From Colwellia sp. (GTDB taxonomy: Bacteria > Pseudomonadota > Gammaproteobacteria > Enterobacterales > Alteromonadaceae), in the NCBI GenBank assembly GCA_029938115.1, contig JAPYOP010000009.1, positions 4,989-68,988 of the forward strand: a DNA stretch of 64,000 bases, given 5' to 3'. Every line of letters starts with the position of its first letter. The first letter of the stretch is position 1. The position numbers and the translations under genes were made by a program. Shown piece after piece: positions 61,938-64,000 of the stretch. The notes below the pieces were generated by a model. That model saw nothing but the letters and a program-made list of their open reading frames with translations, searched no databases and had not been told where the DNA came from.

Positions 61938-63512
61938 TTATTTAGGGTAACCGGTAATAGCACGTATTGACTTGTAAAGCGGGCTCAAACGTTGATACAT
62001 TTTTTGATAAACATCATGGTAAAGTTGATCATATATCGCCATATTTTCAGCGATAGGCTCAAATTTGTCACCATCATGAGTCATCTGCTTTAATGCTGTT
62101 TGATAACTGTCATACAAACCAATACCTACGGCCGCATTAATGGCTGCGCCTAAAGCCGAGGTTTCAAAGGTATGTGGACGCTCTGCGGTAAGGCCAAATA
62201 TATCGGCGGTAATTTGCATGGCTTCATCACTTTGTGAGCCACCACCTGAAACTTTTAACTTGGTTATTTTAATACCGGACTTTTTCTCCGATAGCTCTTT
62301 ACCTTCACGCAGTGCGTAAGCTAAACCTTCAATAATTGCGCGGTAAATATGAGCGCGGGTATGAACATCACCAAAACCTATCATCGCGCCTTTTGCTTCT
62401 GGCCCTGGTGTACGAATACCCGGATTCCAGTAAGGTTGTAGTACTAGTCCCATAGAGCCAGGAGGTACTTCTTTAAGGAGATCGTCAAAGAATACTTCTG
62501 CCGCTACACCGCGTTCATCGGCAAGTTGTTGTTCACGTAAGCCAAATTCACGTTTGAACCAACTTACCATCCAATAACCACGTTGCACTATCATTTCTGT
62601 GTTGAACATCTCAGGCATAGCCGCAGGATAGGCGGGTATATGCTTAATCGCTTCAACATATTTTTCATTGGTGGTGTTAAAGGTCGCTGTGGTGCCGTAA
62701 CTTAAGCTACCCACTTCAGGACTAATGCAGCCTGAGCCGAGTACCTCACAGGCTTTATCTGCACCAGCAGAAATCAGGGATAAGCCTTGTGGGATACCAG
62801 TATCACTTGCTGCTTGCTCGGTGATTTTACCTAATTCTGAGCCACAGGGGATAAGTGTTGGTAACATTTCTGGCTTTATTGGCAGTGCTTGCCAGCGCCA
62901 ATCAAGCGGTTTACACCAAGCAAGACGTTTAAAGTCAAAAGGCAAATAGCCAACTTGACTCGACACTGAATCGACATATTTTCCGGTTAGTTTAAAGCTA
63001 TGAAAACCAGACAGTAATACATATTTATGGGTGTTTTTCCAGATATCAGGTTGCTGATGCTTTATCCAGTTTGCTTCAGCTTGTGAACGAAAATATTCGA
63101 TGGAGCCACTTTCTCCGACAACCTTAAATAAGCCGCGCCAGTACCAACTCATTTTATCGAGTGTTTTTTGTTCTCGTTGATCTAACCAAACAAAAGCAGG
63201 GCGCAAAGGTCTACCTGCTTTATCTAAGTTAACCATAGTGGCGCGCTGAGTGGTCAGTGCAACCGCTTTTATTTTTGATTTAGGAAAATCAATTTTCTGC
63301 CAAAGTTCATGACAAGCTTTACATAACATTTGCCAGTAGTAATCGGGCTCTTGCTCTGCCCAACCAGGTGCTTTAGAAAAATAAGCATCGAGGTCTACTT
63401 TGCTTTTGGCAACGACTTGGCCATTAATATCAAAGATAATGGCACGAACGCTTTGCGTACCATTATCAATGGCAAGTAGGTAGTCGTCTGCTTTATTATG
63501 GGTATGGCTCAT
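61938..63512 (-). CDS. FGGY-family carbohydrate kinase
   Basis: A 524-aa FGGY sugar/polyol kinase. A-I-D-N-G-T-Q-S-V-R starts the N-terminal ATPase domain, and S-G-G-G-S-Q-S-D-E-A-M-Q is the C-terminal nucleotide site. The next gene upstream (27 bp) is GlpD-like, so a glycerol-like polyol is a fair guess, but the N-terminal motif is not the GlpK form (D-Q-G-T-T-S-S). Substrate left open. Confidence 0.9.
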   Translation of the reverse strand: MSHTHNKADDYLLAIDNGTQSVRAIIFDINGQVVAKSKVDLDAYFSKAPGWAEQEPDYYWQMLCKACHELWQKIDFPKSKIKAVALTTQRATMVNLDKAGRPLRPAFVWLDQREQKTLDKMSWYWRGLFKVVGESGSIEYFRSQAEANWIKHQQPDIWKNTHKYVLLSGFHSFKLTGKYVDSVSSQVGYLPFDFKRLAWCKPLDWRWQALPIKPEMLPTLIPCGSELGKITEQAASDTGIPQGLSLISAGADKACEVLGSGCISPEVGSLSYGTTATFNTTNEKYVEAIKHIPAYPAAMPEMFNTEMIVQRGYWMVSWFKREFGLREQQLADERGVAAEVFFDDLLKEVPPGSMGLVLQPYWNPGIRTPGPEAKGAMIGFGDVHTRAHIYRAIIEGLAYALREGKELSEKKSGIKITKLKVSGGGSQSDEAMQITADIFGLTAERPHTFETSALGAAINAAVGIGLYDSYQTALKQMTHDGDKFEPIAENMAIYDQLYHDVYQKMYQRLSPLYKSIRAITGYPK

Positions 63513-63539
63513 GGTTATTATCTTATTAATTCAATGGGT

Positions 63540-64000
63540 TTACTGTTTTGGCAGGCTATAGTGTTTTTGCCAAAGGGCTTGATAGCGAGACACTTCATCT
63601 TGCCACTTTTGTTCATTCCAGCCAAGTTCTTGTTGGCAAATAATGCCAAGTTGTGGCAATAACTGTTGAGCACCATTTTTTAGCAATAAACCTAAACGGG
63701 TACGGCGCAGCAGTAAATCATCTAAATGATTCACGGCTTCATGTTTTGCCGCCCAGCGACATTCAGCTAAACAAAATTGTGTTGATTCAATTAAGGATAT
63801 TTCATTGCTGTTGGCATCAGAAAGTAAGTGTTTTGCATTAGAGCCGTAACGGCCAAGCATTCTTTGTTGCCATTCACTCGTTGTGTGCTTTAAATTTATA
63901 TTACTTAAATCGCTAATGTCAGGTGTATCAAAAACTTTATCTGAGCTGGTTTGCTGGCTTAGTTTTATTTTATCTTCTAGCCCTTTACCTTTAAGCTCTC
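63540..64000 (-). CDS. GlpD-like FAD dehydrogenase, C-terminal part (partial)
   Basis: The frame stays open from 63540 to the right edge, so this is the 3' end of a longer gene. The visible part matches the C-terminal domain of glycerol-3-phosphate dehydrogenase: M-L-G-R-Y-G-S-N-A, then E-A-V-N-H-L-D-D-L-L-L-R-R-T-R-L-G. The FAD domain is outside the window. It is first in the kinase/SDR/SDR order. Could oxidise glycerol-3-phosphate or the product of the FGGY kinase. Confidence 0.8.
   Translation of the reverse strand, partial: ELKGKGLEDKIKLSQQTSSDKVFDTPDISDLSNINLKHTTSEWQQRMLGRYGSNAKHLLSDANSNEISLIESTQFCLAECRWAAKHEAVNHLDDLLLRRTRLGLLLKNGAQQLLPQLGIICQQELGWNEQKWQDEVSRYQALWQKHYSLPKQ

Noticed and set aside
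61938-63512. Naming the kinase glpK
   Set aside because: The N-terminal signature is D-N-G-T-Q-S, not the GlpK D-Q-G-T-T-S; only the GlpD-like neighbour supports glycerol.

Overview
The window is AT-rich, densely coded DNA, most likely from a marine gammaproteobacterium of the Alteromonadales (Colwellia/Thalassotalea-like). I infer this from gene content: TonB-dependent receptors with a FecI/FecR pair, several sulfatases, a Na+/sugar symporter inside a Leloir operon, a GlyGly-CTERM-like sorting tail, DUF3422, and low GC. No rRNA, tRNA or CRISPR array was seen.

Bases 1-39.6 kb form a large polysaccharide utilization region. A nine-gene plus-strand run (77-11805) holds three sulfatases, two GH43 enzymes (one resembling exo-beta-1,3-galactanases), an orphan substrate-binding protein, an SGNH esterase, a beta-helix protein and a GH-A glycosidase with a GlyGly-CTERM-like tail. 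Facing it on the minus strand are a TonB receptor, a sialate-O-acetylesterase-type esterase and a beta-propeller lactonase. Next come a second TonB receptor with an STN signalling domain and, divergently, its FecI-type sigma and FecR anti-sigma. After a membrane protein and an insertion-sequence fossil lies a minus-strand operon: sulfatase, esterase/beta-helix fusion, GH2 beta-galactosidase. A LacI-family regulator follows, divergent from galT-galK-Na+/galactose symporter-galE-galM. Together these suggest desulfation, deacetylation, depolymerization, uptake and Leloir catabolism of a sulfated, acylated galactan or arabinogalactan. The substrate is inferred from gene content only.

39.8-50.6 kb holds a tripartite RND efflux system, a DUF1800/DUF1501 pair (the second with a Tat signal) and an octaheme cytochrome c with HEAT/TPR-like repeats. 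50.9-56.8 kb holds gamma-glutamyltransferase, three small genes, a decayed amidohydrolase, a second orphan substrate-binding protein and a DUF3422 protein.

57.0-64.0 kb is a second metabolic cluster: a Baeyer-Villiger-type monooxygenase divergent from a TetR regulator and alpha/beta hydrolase, then two SDRs, an FGGY kinase and the 3' part of a GlpD-like dehydrogenase that runs off the right edge.

The least conventional signals are: a shared GCGGAAAA-N12-CGTC element in front of the FecI-type sigma gene and one TonB receptor; a perfect 13-bp hairpin in that receptor's leader; the esterase/beta-helix fusion and its free-standing paralogue; lac-like twin boxes flanking a sigma70-like promoter; and an 18-bp inverted repeat between the monooxygenase and TetR genes.
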